Shown here: piece after piece, positions 22,001 through 29,754 of the stretch | Layout: each line of letters starts with the position of its first letter | Numbering within the stretch: position 1 is the stretch's first letter | NCBI GenBank assembly: GCA_013407085.1 | Contig: JACCGJ010001867.1 | Span: 38,751-102,750 of the forward strand | Reading direction: 5' to 3' | Length of the DNA stretch: 64,000 nucleotides | Origin: Atriophallophorus winterbourni | Taxonomy: Eukaryota; Platyhelminthes; Trematoda; Plagiorchiida; Microphallidae | Program-made: the position numbers and the translations under genes | Notes under the pieces: model-generated | Told to the model about the DNA's origin: nothing | Databases searched by the model: none | What the model saw: the letters and a program-made list of their open reading frames with translations, nothing else

Positions 22001-23310
22001 CTTCAATCGCCATGCAAGAACCCGCTGGAGTTTCACTGTCATTGTCCGATTCTTGTTTCTGGGCCTGTATGACCTAACAGTATCTTAGCTAACCTCAGGT
22101 TTAAGACCGTGCGACACCGCGTGCCCCCAAGCTTGTGCTGTCATGCACACGCATCAAGTTTACCTATGTGCGACGTTTGATTTATTTCATGGTACTGGCT
22201 GCGACGCTTCTGAGTCTCCGTTTAGACACCACCTTGGCCTAGACATATCTAACTTCATTGCCAAGGTAAGAAGCATTGCGTACGTTACTTCCTAGTGGTG
22301 TGACACTCCACATCATCAGGGCATGATGGTGCTGCTAGCCATTGAATGAAGCTCACACAGGCTTGTCGATCTTGTACTGCTGTGAACTTTTTGGTTGTCG
22401 TTGTTGGTACTGCAATCAACGCTTTCCCATGATCGACATCAACCGCATAATACCAATGATGTAGTTGTTTATCGGTGCTTCTCATCTCCGTAAAAATAAT
22501 TGCCTAATAATCTCACGCTAGAAGCGCAATGCTGTATTTGCGATTATGATGACTAAGGCAATAGGGACAGATTTACAGCGAAAATGTGTATCCGTATGCT
22601 CTTGCTATGATCTAGTGAGTAGTAAATAATTTCTGATTGTTATGTCGTTTGGTTGGCGATCAAATTATTATTTCAGTACTCCGGCAAGTAGAATCCTGAA
22701 TGCCGTTTGTTTTTATTCTGGATTAGCTTCTCTTTGCTGGACAGTTAAATTGGCCCCTCGTTTTCTCCGACGCACACCATTTTGTTTAACTTCGAGTCAC
22801 GTTGTTTCTTTCGGTTCTTTGATTATCAACTTTTACTATTTTGAAATTGTATCTGCCAATTTTCATTGTATCACCATTGCCTCTGCTCTCTCTGTGCGTT
22901 TCCGTTTTATTCTTTTTCTGCACAGTTGTGATCTAATTCGATGCGATCTTTCTCTTTCCTCTACAGCAATCCTTTATTTCCCGCCATTTTTCAACATGCC
23001 TACGATCGGACAAGTTCGTTCGAGCGTCTTCAATCACACATCTCACTCGAGTCACGAGAATTTCATCAACAATCCCCACAGGACTTCGCTCCTGGAACTG
23101 AATCATATCAGCGATAGCAAACTCGAGCGAGATCACACCCGTCGCACCAAGCGTCGTCTTCGCACCAAACGCCACTCGACTTTGAAGCCCTCCTCCTCTA
23201 AGCACACTGCACTTGAGCGCATTGCGTCACTGAGTCGTGTCGAAGCGGTCATGTACTCTGCAACCTATCAACCACGCCGATTGCGAATTCATCGGGATGG
23301 AAATCGATAA
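688..23310 (+). CDS. RALGAPA: Ral GTPase-activating protein subunit alpha (RALGAPA), 3' nine exons; join(688..1006,2611..2876,4249..4430,4502..4771,7001..7274,9075..9233,14373..14500,16667..16773,22967..23310)
   Basis: Catalytic subunit of the heterodimeric (alpha/beta) RalGAP complex, which stimulates GTP hydrolysis on RalA/RalB in the cytosol and is related to TSC1/TSC2. Nine exons join in phase into 682 residues and a TAA stop. Landmarks in order: a segment with [10 protein letters not shown] (exon 2), KSSPEC (exon 3), a helical stretch ending in [13 protein letters not shown] (exon 4), then the Rap/Ral-type GAP domain: [50 protein letters not shown] (exon 5), [13 protein letters not shown] and [12 protein letters not shown] (exon 6), [14 protein letters not shown] and [13 protein letters not shown] (exon 7), [12 protein letters not shown] (exon 8). 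The Asn of GND (codon 9090-9092) is the catalytic Asn thumb of this GAP family. Vertebrate alpha subunits are about 2,000 residues, so the N-terminal two thirds lie left of the window. A tuberin or RapGAP identity is less likely because the exon 2-4 motifs are RalGAP-alpha-like. Introns carry many retroelements. Confidence 0.93.
1226..1942 (-). mobile_element. LINE-A fragment (3' end, antisense to RALGAPA)
   Basis: Minus-strand non-LTR retrotransposon 3' end. Broken frames encode a typical C-terminal segment ([16 protein letters not shown], then [15 protein letters not shown], then LPKRILFA) followed by a 3' UTR and a tail of GAT triplets (TCATCATCATCA on the + strand at 1226-1240). The same sequence recurs at 5058-5890 and 11033-11700. 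It is 5'-truncated and stop-riddled. Confidence 0.85.
2070..2303 (+). mobile_element. SINE-1 copy 1, near full length
   Basis: Starts at the GATGTGCAATC end, contains the internal AATGAGCTGCATGC block, CTAGGCCTGGGCAACCTG and the terminal hairpin, and ends in a CATACATACATA tail. It lacks a few bases of the usual GCCCACGTGCAGTC segment. Confidence 0.85.
2611..2876 (+). CDS. RALGAPA: RALGAPA window exon 2
   Basis: The acceptor TTTTTCAG precedes 2611. The leading AT completes the split codon from exon 1. It encodes [20 protein letters not shown], a signature of RalGAP alpha, followed by a Pro/Ser-rich linker. It ends in phase 0 at GTAAGT. Confidence 0.9.
2993..3183 (+). mobile_element. SINE-1 copy 2, 5'-truncated
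   Basis: Begins inside the element at ATTGGCCAACGGTAGTGA. The 3' half is well conserved and the tail is of the CATAC type (CATACCATACCATACC). Confidence 0.85.
3238..3365 (+). mobile_element. SINE-1 copy 3, 3' half only
   Basis: Contains ATATCTGTCTACGCCTGGGC through the terminal hairpin, with a diverged tail (CGTACCGTAAC). It lies directly after copy 2. Confidence 0.8.
3508..3762 (+). repeat. Imperfect direct repeat in RALGAPA intron 2
   Basis: Segments 3508-3579 and 3690-3762 share the pattern CGG-TTTT-TTCA-CCCC-TG-ATCCA-ATGTG followed by TGAACAG. They are about 180 bp apart and clearly diverged. Their class is unknown. Confidence 0.5.
4249..4430 (+). CDS. RALGAPA: RALGAPA window exon 3
   Basis: Phase 0 start after GTTTTCAG. 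It encodes [20 protein letters not shown], matching the family's 'xSPEC' segment, then an acidic/Gln-rich stretch. It ends in phase 2 before GTATGT. The following intron is only 71 bp, by far the shortest in the gene. Confidence 0.9.
4502..4771 (+). CDS. RALGAPA: RALGAPA window exon 4
   Basis: Acceptor TTGCAG. The first base completes the exon-3 codon. It encodes a Ser-rich linker and the helix just ahead of the GAP domain ([32 protein letters not shown]). It ends in phase 2 (GC) at GTAAGT, completed by A at 7001. Confidence 0.92.
5058..5890 (-). mobile_element. LINE-A fragment, rearranged
   Basis: The 3' UTR and GAT-type tail at 5058-5210 are followed by a reverse-transcriptase piece (about 5215-5397, equivalent to 12210-12430), then the 3' UTR sequence begins again at 5398 and runs to about 5890. 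The duplicated segment (CTTAAATA-CTACGGATTC) appears at 5168 and 5402. Non-functional; antisense to the host gene. Confidence 0.8.
5895..6142 (+). mobile_element. SINE-1 copy 4, near full length
   Basis: Abuts the LINE-A fragment. Full 5' block, internal hairpin arms, GGCCCGGGTAACCTGACAG and a terminal CATAC-type tail. Confidence 0.88.
6143..7000. other. Intron sequence, nothing recognised
   Basis: Part of RALGAPA intron 4. Short open frames only, and no match to the repeat families seen elsewhere in the window. Confidence 0.5.
7001..7274 (+). CDS. RALGAPA: RALGAPA window exon 5, start of GAP domain
   Basis: Acceptor TTTCAG. The frame reads [19 protein letters not shown] through [20 protein letters not shown] and [15 protein letters not shown]. 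This is close to vertebrate RalGAP alpha along its whole length. It ends in phase 0 at GTTGGT. Longer apparent reading frames in this region are out-of-frame shadows. Confidence 0.95.
7719..7936 (+). mobile_element. SINE-1 copy 5
   Basis: Lacks about 20 bases after GATGTGC but is otherwise complete, with a clean tail of CATA repeats at 7915-7936. Confidence 0.87.
7937..9074. other. Intron sequence with a GC-rich patch of unknown class
   Basis: RALGAPA intron 5. About 8560-8660 is GC-richer (GGTCGGTGGCCCTCTGCC, TTAGGGCCCCG) and looks repeat-derived, but I saw no second copy. The rest shows nothing. Confidence 0.4.
9075..9233 (+). CDS. RALGAPA: RALGAPA window exon 6, catalytic Asn
   Basis: 53 codons, phase 0 at both ends, between ACACAG and GTAAGT. 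It encodes [16 protein letters not shown] and [14 protein letters not shown]. The Asn of GND at 9090-9092 corresponds to the Asn thumb that completes the active site in the Rap/TSC2/Ral GAP fold. Confidence 0.95.
9234..11032. other. Intron sequence, one SINE-1 remnant
   Basis: First part of RALGAPA intron 6. Apart from the remnant at 9981-10051, only fortuitous frames are seen, the longest being 109 codons at 10303-10632 without recognisable domains. Confidence 0.5.
9981..10051 (+). mobile_element. SINE-1 copy 6, terminal 70 bp
   Basis: Only the last segment from CCCACGTGCAGTCTCTGA through the terminal hairpin and CATAC-type tail is present. It is nearly identical to the best copies, so it is a young and severely 5'-truncated insertion. 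Confidence 0.85.
11033..13711 (-). mobile_element. LINE-A, longest copy (endonuclease + reverse transcriptase, degraded)
   Basis: Minus-strand order: N-terminal Ser/Thr-rich stretch and [10 protein letters not shown] (about 13700-13360); apurinic-like endonuclease with [12 protein letters not shown] (about 13300) and [12 protein letters not shown] (about 12910); reverse transcriptase with [16 protein letters not shown] (from 12304) and the palm motif [11 protein letters not shown] (a YADD-type box with Asn for Ala-Asp, about 11970); then the C-terminal region, 3' UTR and GAT-triplet tail near 11033-11045. Stops and frameshifts make it inactive. A piece of LINE-B lies between its endonuclease and RT parts. 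Clade RTE-like by the C-terminal motifs, but not certain. Confidence 0.85.
12560..12775 (-). mobile_element. LINE-B reverse-transcriptase fragment inside LINE-A
   Basis: Closely resembles 25848-26085 of the LINE-B copy (shared AAAACAGCGTATAATGGCAT and AAACTCTATCAGCTAAAACT), with a small internal deletion. It has the same orientation as the surrounding LINE-A and lies just upstream of LINE-A's own RT start. Confidence 0.75.
13712..14372. other. Probable LINE-A 5' flank, then intron
   Basis: 13712-13930 contains sequence that may be the LINE-A 5' UTR (antisense). 13931-14372 shows no recognisable feature apart from the acceptor of exon 7. Confidence 0.4.
14373..14500 (+). CDS. RALGAPA: RALGAPA window exon 7
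   Basis: Acceptor GTTTCTAG. It encodes [20 protein letters not shown] and [17 protein letters not shown]. It ends in phase 2 (CA) at GTACGT. The split codon with exon 8 gives His. The upstream intron is 5.1 kb and contains the longest LINE-A copy. Confidence 0.94.
14833..15064 (+). mobile_element. SINE-1 copy 7, full length reference copy
   Basis: Best complete copy. Internal inverted repeat GGTAGTGAG (14899-14907) / CTCACTACC (14932-14940). Terminal hairpin 15022-15047 with arms GCAC/GTGC and GCCTG/CAGGC around a GAT loop. Tail ATACATACATAC. A 20 bp antisense SINE-1 end (TATGTATGAAAGCACAA) lies just upstream near 14755. Confidence 0.9.
15080..15179 (-). mobile_element. SINE-1 copy 8, 3' part, inverted next to copy 7
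   Basis: Reverse-complement 3' half (GCACAAGCCTGATCCAGAC through CTAGACTGATATGAG). It lies 15 bp after copy 7 in opposite orientation. Confidence 0.85.
15180..15877. other. Intron sequence, nothing recognised
   Basis: RALGAPA intron 7. Only short frames. Confidence 0.5.
15878..16110 (+). mobile_element. SINE-1 copy 9, full length
   Basis: All blocks present with moderate divergence (GTCTTCGCATGGGCAAGCTG in place of GTCTAGGCCTGGGCAACCTG). Tail CATATATACATACA. Confidence 0.87.
16111..16666. other. Intron sequence with a short GT microsatellite
   Basis: A TGTGTGTGTGTG run near 16497-16510; otherwise nothing recognised before exon 8. Confidence 0.5.
16667..16773 (+). CDS. RALGAPA: RALGAPA window exon 8
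   Basis: Acceptor GTTTAG. It encodes [20 protein letters not shown] and [15 protein letters not shown], the end of the family-conserved region. It ends in phase 1 at GTGAGT. The intron that follows (6.2 kb) is the longest in this gene within the window. Confidence 0.92.
17092..17468 (-). mobile_element. LINE-B fragment, C-terminal tail
   Basis: Minus-strand frames encode [36 protein letters not shown] and then [20 protein letters not shown], a CxxC...HxxxC zinc-finger-like motif typical of the C-terminus of a group of non-LTR elements. The 3' UTR runs to GGAGGCCAACAAC near 17092. 5'-truncated, frame-shifted, antisense to RALGAPA. Confidence 0.85.
17469..18084. other. Intron sequence, nothing recognised
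   Basis: Start of RALGAPA intron 8. Two overlapping frames of 70-100 codons on opposite strands show no domain. Confidence 0.45.
18085..18156 (-). mobile_element. SINE-1 copy 10, diverged 3' end
   Basis: Reverse-complement terminal part (AAATCACAAGCCTGTTTGC, ACAAAGTGCTGTACAATCG, CACGTGGGC). Confidence 0.7.
18474..18545 (-). mobile_element. LINE-B 3' UTR remnant
   Basis: About 70 bp matching the LINE-B terminus (TTGTTGGCCTCCTTCGGTCG). A severely 5'-truncated insertion. Confidence 0.75.
18685..19192 (+). repeat. GC-rich dispersed repeat E, copy 1
   Basis: About 0.5 kb, markedly GC-richer than the surroundings. Shared with 51660-52115 and 53440-53992: blocks TGTCCCCAGCACCACT, TCTAGCCTTTGCACA, TTTTCTCCCGAAGCCTTTCC, AGTTCCGCCGGGC, GTGCAGGCCAGGAGTTGGAC and GTCAGAGGCTATTTGAGACG occur in the same order. 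The class is unknown, and no transposase or RT domain is seen. Confidence 0.8.
19280..19376 (+). mobile_element. SINE-1 copy 11, 3' half
   Basis: From TTCTAGGCCTGGACAATC to a CATACATACG tail. The terminal hairpin is diverged (TTTGTCCAGATTAGGC). Confidence 0.8.
19681..19804 (+). mobile_element. SINE-1 copy 12, 3' half
   Basis: CATATCTGTCTAGGCCTGAG through the terminal hairpin and a short CATACCATGCC tail. A T-rich stretch (19377-19680) separates it from copy 11. Confidence 0.85.
20068..20283 (-). mobile_element. SINE-1 copy 13, near full length, diverged
   Basis: Reverse complement of most of the element, from ACCACAAGCCGGATCC to ACGATTGCACATCC. Confidence 0.83.
20322..20520 (-). mobile_element. 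LINE-B fragment, 3' end
   Basis: The 3' UTR plus the end of the C-terminal finger region, collinear with 17092-17290. Antisense to RALGAPA. Confidence 0.82.
20521..21374. other. Intron sequence, nothing recognised
   Basis: RALGAPA intron 8 interior. Only overlapping short frames without domains. Confidence 0.5.
21375..21440 (-). mobile_element. LINE-A 3' terminal remnant
   Basis: TCATCATCATGATCATC tail followed by the first 40 bp of the LINE-A 3' UTR (ACACCGGTAGCACGTACCGA). Confidence 0.8.
21441..22009. other. Intron sequence, nothing recognised
   Basis: RALGAPA intron 8. Open frames on both strands are short and overlapping. Confidence 0.45.
22010..22150 (+). mobile_element. SINE-1 copy 14, old and degenerate
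   Basis: CGCTGGAGTTTCACTGTCAT, GGGCCTGTATGACCTAACAG and TATCTTAGC remain. The hairpin is largely lost. Confidence 0.6.
22151..22966. other. Intron sequence before the terminal RALGAPA exon
   Basis: The reading frame of exon 9 happens to stay open upstream to 22642, but the acceptor at 22965-22966 and phase agreement with exon 8 place this part in the intron. Confidence 0.55.
22967..23310 (+). CDS. RALGAPA: RALGAPA window exon 9, terminal, basic C-terminal tail
   Basis: Acceptor CTACAG. The leading CA completes the exon-8 codon (Thr), giving 113 codons and a TAA at 23308-23310. The tail is Arg/Lys-rich ([12 protein letters not shown]) and not visibly conserved with vertebrates, so its assignment rests on phase, acceptor quality and an open frame to the stop. 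The open frame upstream of 22967 is intron. No AATAAA was noticed in the following 400 bp. Confidence 0.72.
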
Positions 23311-24181
23311 TGGAACTGCATGTGCTGCTGCTGTTGCATATTTTACATGCTTCGCTTCGTTACCATATCACCAACAAGAAAATGACTTTCTTCTTATTTT
23401 TATTTGTTTCTTTTCATCTTTGCTTTTCGATATAACGCCGTGTTTTGTGTCGTGTGTGAGAGACGAAACCTGTGTGTGTGTGTGCTAGATGAGCTGCCGA
23501 TTCAGTGAGCCCGATGCGCTACGCTGTTTCATTCCTACAGATAGATCTGCCTTTGTATATGCTGTTTTATATATTACTGAGGGTTATTTTTTGCGATCCT
23601 GGTTTTTGGCCCCGGTTTTGTGTAAAATGCACTTGGTAATGTGACATGTGTGGTTCTATACATCTTCGGGGTGCTTTTTTTTATTCGTGGTCAACTTACA
23701 CGTACTCTGTAATATTTAGGTTCTCCTTCGTTCCTTTTCGATGCCGTGTATGCGTCTGAAACCAAAATTCTAATTGTTCGTGCCGCTAAACAGCTTATTG
23801 AAATCCTAAGAGCGTCAAATCACGTAGACAAATATCAAGGTCTGTGGTTCCTGTTCGTACTCGGAGCCATCCAGCAGTGCTTCGAACATCATATTTTAGC
23901 AGGTGGGGGTAAAGAGAAGCAAGAGGCAGCTTGCGCATATCTGTCCCATTATCACATATCAGTTTCATTGGTACAACATTAAGCGTGTCTCCTTCCCCGC
24001 GCACGCAAATCGATTGTGTCTCGAATTGTCAATGAGGTCAGCCTGTCCAACGCTATCGCGTTCACCCACGAATCCCCAACATGAGAGGAGCCGATTGGTC
24101 AAATACTTTTACTGTGCACAAGACAAATAACGAAAAACACGCCCATCTTATATAGGCAAAACAAACAATCACCCCACTGGT
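23311..24181 (+). other. RALGAPA 3' UTR and downstream flank
   Basis: T-rich sequence after the TAA, with a GT microsatellite (23469-23483). The transcript end is not identifiable; no AATAAA was noticed to 23700. Confidence 0.4.
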
Positions 24182-24403
24182 ATAAAAGCACAAGCCTGAT
24201 CGAGGCACAGTACCGCACAGTCAAAGACTGCACGTGGGCTAGGATACTGTCAGGTTGCCCAGGCCTAGACAGATATGAGGAGGAAACAGAAATGGTAGTG
24301 AGACTCCAGCGTGTTTCAGCATGCAGTTCAATACCGTTGCCTAATCAATTTAGCACGATTTTAGCCGCACAACACAGAAATGCTGAACGATTGCACATCC
24401 GTT
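24182..24403 (-). mobile_element. SINE-1 copy 15, near full length
   Basis: Reverse-complement copy 0.9 kb downstream of the RALGAPA stop. It is the only SINE-1 seen between the two genes. Confidence 0.87.
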
Positions 24404-24619
24404 CACTACACTGATCCTGAAACATGTCTGTCCAAGCTATCGCGCACCGTTTGACCGATCGCAAATAAGCGTTCATGAATCTTTCGCCAGACTGGTATAT
24501 TTGAGTAGCTTTATCTGTCCGACCAGTTGTGAAGGAGCCAGCAACACCTGTTATGGTCACAACCGATCTGATCTTTATGTCAGATCTTCCAATCGTGATC
24601 CAGTTTGTGAATATTCCAA

Positions 24620-24700
24620 ATGACTTGGTACTCATGAGTAGTCACAAACATGAAGAACGAATTATGCATCACGCGCTAATATCTAAAGAATCCTAAATAT
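24620..24700 (+). mobile_element. Possible remnant of the hammerhead/tRNA-type SINE
   Basis: ATGAGTAGTCACAAACAT and flanking bases resemble the region 3' of the ribozyme in the minus-strand element at 58793-58835. A short match only. Confidence 0.4.
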
Positions 24701-24754
24701 TTTAGAAGGGAACTTATATTATTGAAACAAAAATTCGATTTTTTTTTCTGTTTT

Positions 24755-27385
24755 TGTTGGCCTCCTTCGGTCGATGTCGTCCATGGATGTACATCACAAT
24801 CGCATGAACTTTCATGTTCTACAGCTTGTCGTATGAATAAGCAGTACGATTCGGGATTGGCGATCTCCCGCAGCGCTTACAGAGATAGACAGCACTCGGT
24901 CAATCGGCGTCTGTTGCACGCCCATGGCGTGATCTGCGGTATCTGCTCGTCTCCTACTTGCACACGACGCTTTACACAAAGCCTACAATTTGCGTGGTCA
25001 AGAGCAAGTTCTTCCCAAATAGCGGGGTCAATGCCAACAGATTTCATATCTCTATTGCAAACGTCTTTGTACCGCAAGTGTGGTCAGCCCAATCGTCGAA
25101 TTCCTTTCGGAATACGACCCTTTTCCATTCTATAGACGACCAAGTCTTCGCATGCGGCGCTGTCGTAGTAAGGTGAACGCTTTTTAGACCTGCTTTTGAA
25201 AGCAATTCAGCATTAGTCACTTTGTCCATCCACTATATGTTCAAGATACGACGGATTCTTCGTAAATGGAAAGCATTCCGCTTCCGTTCGTGTCTTGCGT
25301 GGGTGGTCCAGGTTTCACTGCCTTACAGTAAAGTATTTAGTACGCACGCGCTGTATAGTATCATCCTTGTATTTACAGTCAACTTGCGGTTATCCCAAAC
25401 ACTAGAGTTCAATCGGAACAAAATGACAGCTGCTCTGCACGCCGACGAAAAACAGTGAACTAGTGACTGGAGGTGTTCTTGGGAGTGATCAATATTGGCT
25501 GCATCGTCGGCAAATAGAAGGTCACGGATTAGCACATCCCGTACCTTGGTATGTTCTCTCAACCAGGTTGAAATGCTTGTCATCACTTCGCGTGTGTAGG
25601 TAAATGCCTTCTGTACTCGTCCTAAAAGCGTGCTTTAGAAGCAGACTAAAGAAAATGCCGAAACGCGTTGGAGCAAGAACACACCCTTGTTTGACGCCTC
25701 GGAGAATTTCAGAGGCTTCTGAACTGAAACCGGTAAAATGGACTGAGCCTTTCAGGCCCGAGTGAAAGGACATTACGAGTTTGAGCAGTCATGGGGGCAG
25801 CCCATCGGATCAAGCATTATGAAATGACCCTCCCTGCTGACTTAGTCGAGTGCCTTTGTTAAATCAACAAAAACAGCGTATAATGGCATACGCTGTTCCC
25901 GAAACTTTTCTTGGAGTTGTCTCAGGGAAAAGATCATGTTAACTGTTGATCTTACTCTGAGCACGCTACTTTGAGATTCGTAGCAAACTCTATCAGCTAA
26001 AACTTGTAGCCGGATCTGTAAGGCTTTAGCAAACAATTTGCCCACTACATTCAGTACGGTGATTCCTCTGTAAATGTTGCAGTCGCCTCTATGACTCTTA
26101 TTCTTAAATAGCTTAATAATCATCCATTCTCGCATCTCTTGTGGGACACACTTCTGCCAGCACTGAAAAAGCAAATGGTGAAGAGGCTGTAGTAATGTTG
26201 TTCTACAGCATTTGGTGAGCTCAGGTGGAATTCCGTCATCACCACGGTCCTTCCCATCGCTAAGCGGTCGATTTCCCTATTGAGCTCATTAAGAGTAAGG
26301 AGAGTATCTAAATGTTCAATGATTGGCAAGCGCTCAACATGTTCAAGTACATGCGGTAAAAACGTGCTGACCCTAGAGTAGAAAGAGGAGAAGTGCTCTA
26401 CCCATCTTTCCACCTGCTGAGTTTTGTTGACAATCGGGTTATCAGACATTGTCTTAATGGGAGACATTTAAGTTTATTTGGACCAATGGCTCTCTTGATC
26501 CTATCATACATACCGTGAAAAGTTCCAGTATCCACAGCTTTTTGGATACTGAGGCTAATTTCAGTCCAATAGTCGTTTGCACATTGCCTTGCAGTCTGTT
26601 GGACCTTGTTTCTAGCTGCTCCTAGAAGTCGTAAGTTTTCATATGTTGGCATACCTTCAAACCTCAAGAATGCTGAACGTTTCTCATCCAACACAGCAAT
26701 CATCTTAGAAACTTTTGCTTCGAGCCAGTCGCTCGTTCGAGCTTTCTTCAGACCGAAAGTGCGACTCAGCATATGCAGCTTTTTATCGATTCCCTATTTT
26801 CTGAAGCAGGTTCGAGTGGGGTTGTCTTGTTGAACTCGGCTGTACAGGCTTTTGCAAATAGCGCAGCTAGATTAGGTTCGCACATGCGAGTGACGTCTAT
26901 CCTTGGTTTAGCAGACAATTTGGTGCGGTGAAATCTCGTCTGGGGAAACTTCAGTTTTGCACAAACCAACGAATGATCAGTGTCGCAGTCTGCGCTTTGA
27001 TATGATCTGGTGAGGTGTTCGCTTACTATATTAGTGCGCCTAGCGAATAATATCAAGCTGATGCCAATGCTTAGAGCAAGGATGTTTCCAAAAGAATTTA
27101 TGCTGTGGTTTTGTTTGAAAGAAAGTGTTACTGACACAAAGACTAAACTGTGTGCACAGTTATAAATGGCGTTTTCCGTTAACATTGTTTTTACCTACTC
27201 CGAACCTTCTGAGAGAGTTTTGCCAAGAATCATAATCTGCACCAACTCCGGCATTGAAATCACACAATACCACTACACAGTTTTGTGGCACGTTTTTGAG
27301 GACTATTGTGAGGTTATGATTAAAATCGTCTTTTTCATCGGCGCCGCAGTGAGCGTCGATGCATAAACGTTCAAAATTCAAGATT
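24755..27385 (-). mobile_element. LINE-B, longest copy (endonuclease, RT, C-terminal finger; degraded)
   Basis: Minus-strand order: endonuclease end with VVLCDFNAGVGADYDSWQ and GVGKNNVNGKR (27381-27160); linker (26772-26120); RT fingers with VPQEMREWMIIKLFKNKSHR and YRGITVLNVVGK (about 26130-26020), AVFVDLTKALD (about 25845), LRGVKQGCVLAPTRF (about 25690) and the catalytic LLFADDAANI box (about 25520); RYKDVCNRDMKSVGIDPAIW (25077); 3' UTR ending GGAGGCCAACAA at 24755. Several frameshifts and stops. The N-terminal part of the endonuclease is absent (5' truncation at about 27385). Confidence 0.88.
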
Positions 27386-28065
27386 TATGGATGAAAAAGC
27401 AATTAACTTTACAATAACCATAGAGTGGAACTATAGGTACAAATGTATATATAAGTATAAATGAAATCGAAATCAATGGGACGATGATAGTTGATTAATA
27501 GTTAGGGGCAAAATTCGGATTAGCATTCATATAATCGTCAAGTTTCGAGTTGACTATGGGTAAACTGTTTGAGATTCAAACAAAGCACACGCACCGAATA
27601 AAAATACCTGTGGCAGTTCCTTTTGGAATGTAGTATTTCCTAATTGCAACCATGGCCATGGCTGTTGCTGAAAGTTTGAAGGTGGAATAATATGTCCAGG
27701 GGGTGAGAAACAGTAGTAAGCATTTTGCATGCGATGATGGGATCACCTCGCATTCTCCTTTGTGAAAGTGTCCACAGCTCCAGTCGTCTGAGTCGCCCGT
27801 CGAATGGCACAATTTTCTCGTCCAATGACAAGCTGAGGAGCTCTCTGATATACGCGATCCAGAAGTTTGCCACGTTCAATAGAGATGGAAAGCCTAAGTG
27901 ATGTCGATGTGAATTATACGGTTTTGTAAAAGCAGTTACCCGGGCTATACGTTGAGAAATCCCCGATGAAAGACGGAATAACGCCAGCTTTTCTAAAATC
28001 ATGTGAGCTGGAGCTTTGTGGCCTACTATGTGATTTCTTTGAATACACAGTAAATACATGAATCG
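27386..28065 (-). mobile_element. CR1-like LINE fragment, C-terminal end
   Basis: Minus-strand frame with RLRRLELWTLSQRRMRGDPI and, in another frame, a CHRYFYSVRV-type terminus as in CR1/Jockey-group RTs. The A+T-rich 3' tail near 27386-27440 resembles those at 29770 and 55040. It abuts LINE-B on one side and an oppositely oriented CR1-like copy on the other. Confidence 0.75.
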
Positions 28066-29340
28066 TGCTAGCTGACTGGAAAACCGGAGTTAATATACCA
28101 ATCTACAAAGGTGACAGTCATTCGAATCCGGACAATTACCGCCCTATGACGCTTCTTTCAGTGGTTTCTCAAGTATTGGAACGCTAGGGCGTTTGTAAGT
28201 GTTATCAGGCACCTCGAGATCCATGAAATTCTTTTGCAGACACAACATGAATTTAGAAAACCTTACTCATGCTTGTCTTAATTACTCACGCCTGCAAACG
28301 ATTTGACACAAGCATTGGGCTAATGGAATTCCGTGCATGTCCGTTACTTAGATATATCTAAAGTTTATGATCGACGTGATCACTCCTTGTTACTTTAATA
28401 GCTGCGGGATGTTGGCGTCACTGGAAATCTACTAACATGGGTCGCAAGTTATCTGTTTGAACGTAAAATGAAAGTAAGAATAGAGGGCTAAATTTCCTGA
28501 ATTAGCGAAGTCACGAGCGGTAACCCATTATGTTCAATAATTGGCCCTTTACTGTTCTTAATATTTTTAAATGATCGAACAAAACTAGTAAGATGCAAAC
28601 TTGTTCTTTTCGCCGATGATGTAAAACTTTGGATGAAGGTCAACTCTGTTGAGGATTGTCCAGTTTTACAAGCACACTCAAATAAGCTACACCAGTGGTC
28701 AATTCAAAACAATCTGCTTTTCAAATTCCGCAAGTGCAAAATGTTGCAACTGAGAAACCCTCTCCGTACTCATACGTACTTATGCAGTCACACGCTTGAG
28801 TGTAGTATATCGCAGAAAGATCTCGGTATCTGGGTGTGCAGAAATTTGAAAAACACTCTGCAGTGCAAGGCCATCCCTAAGCGTGCATATAGCCTACTAG
28901 GCCTAATCAGACGAATTTTTGGACGTTTTCCACCCACACATTGGCAAAGATACTCAATACACACATACATCCAGTTGTGGACTATACATTACAAGCTTGG
29001 ACACCATGCACGTGAAAAAGATAAATAAATAAATTTTATTCTTGTAAATCCAAGGCATGTTAATCATGATCAAAAATTTCCAAAAGGTTTGTAAAACCAG
29101 ACTGTAGTATGTACATTTGCATAAACATTTTTAAGGTCATTTCAACAGTGGAATTTGACGTTCAATAAATATAAAGGATATAAAGATATCTCGCACCTCG
29201 AAAGAAATATTCATCAGGCAACTAAAATGCTCACTGGATTGCATAATCTATCCTTTGAGCAGCGACTGACCAGATTTTGATTGTACACTCTCGAGCGCAG
29301 GCGCATTCGAGCTCACTAATCCTGACATGCCGAATAATCC
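28066..29340 (+). mobile_element. CR1-like LINE fragment, RT domain, + strand
   Basis: Reads DWKTGVNIPIYKGDSHSNPD, NYRPMTLLSVVSQVLER, GNLLTWVASYLFERKMKV, LNDRTKLV then LVLFADDVKLWMKVNSVEDC (catalytic FADD at about 28610) and LEC...QKDLGIWV, in that order, with stops and shifts. After an A+T-rich interruption (29020-29130) it resumes with ATKMLTGLHNLSFEQRL and LYTLERRRIR. 5'-truncated: no endonuclease. Confidence 0.85.
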
Positions 29341-29754
29341 GTACGGGATTCCACCCACACAGACACCTGCATATCTTATGGTATTCTACAGCTATTTGCT
29401 TCTTTTCGCCATAAATCTTGAATCTTAAATGTACTTTTCCTATTACTTTTAAAATGGTGTTTCAAGTTGCGATTTGATCTCTCTTCTTGTTTACAGCATA
29501 CCTGGCAGCGCTTCAACAGTCGCTCCAAATTTTCAATTTAATATACGCAGAAACTGTTGTAATTTTATGTACAGTACCCGGAAATGAATTTGTGAATCCG
29601 CTTCCAGCTGCTTGAGATAAAATCACTATCTAGTCAAAATAAACATGAATGTCTTTTATCCCGATATATAAACGTAACTTTTGTTAACTTATTCGCGTTG
29701 TAAAAAAATTTATCCAGTGGTCTAAGATAATTTTTCGCTAGATTTTCCTTTGTA

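Noticed and set aside
22642..22966. 5' extension of the terminal RALGAPA exon
   Set aside because: In frame and open, but the acceptor at 22965-22966 and phase agreement with exon 8 mark it as intron.
29285..29335. Second hammerhead-like sequence (CTCGAG...GAGCTC order similar to the 58.9 kb motif)
   Set aside because: It is better explained as CR1-like coding sequence (LYTLERRRIR), and the CTGATGA core is missing.
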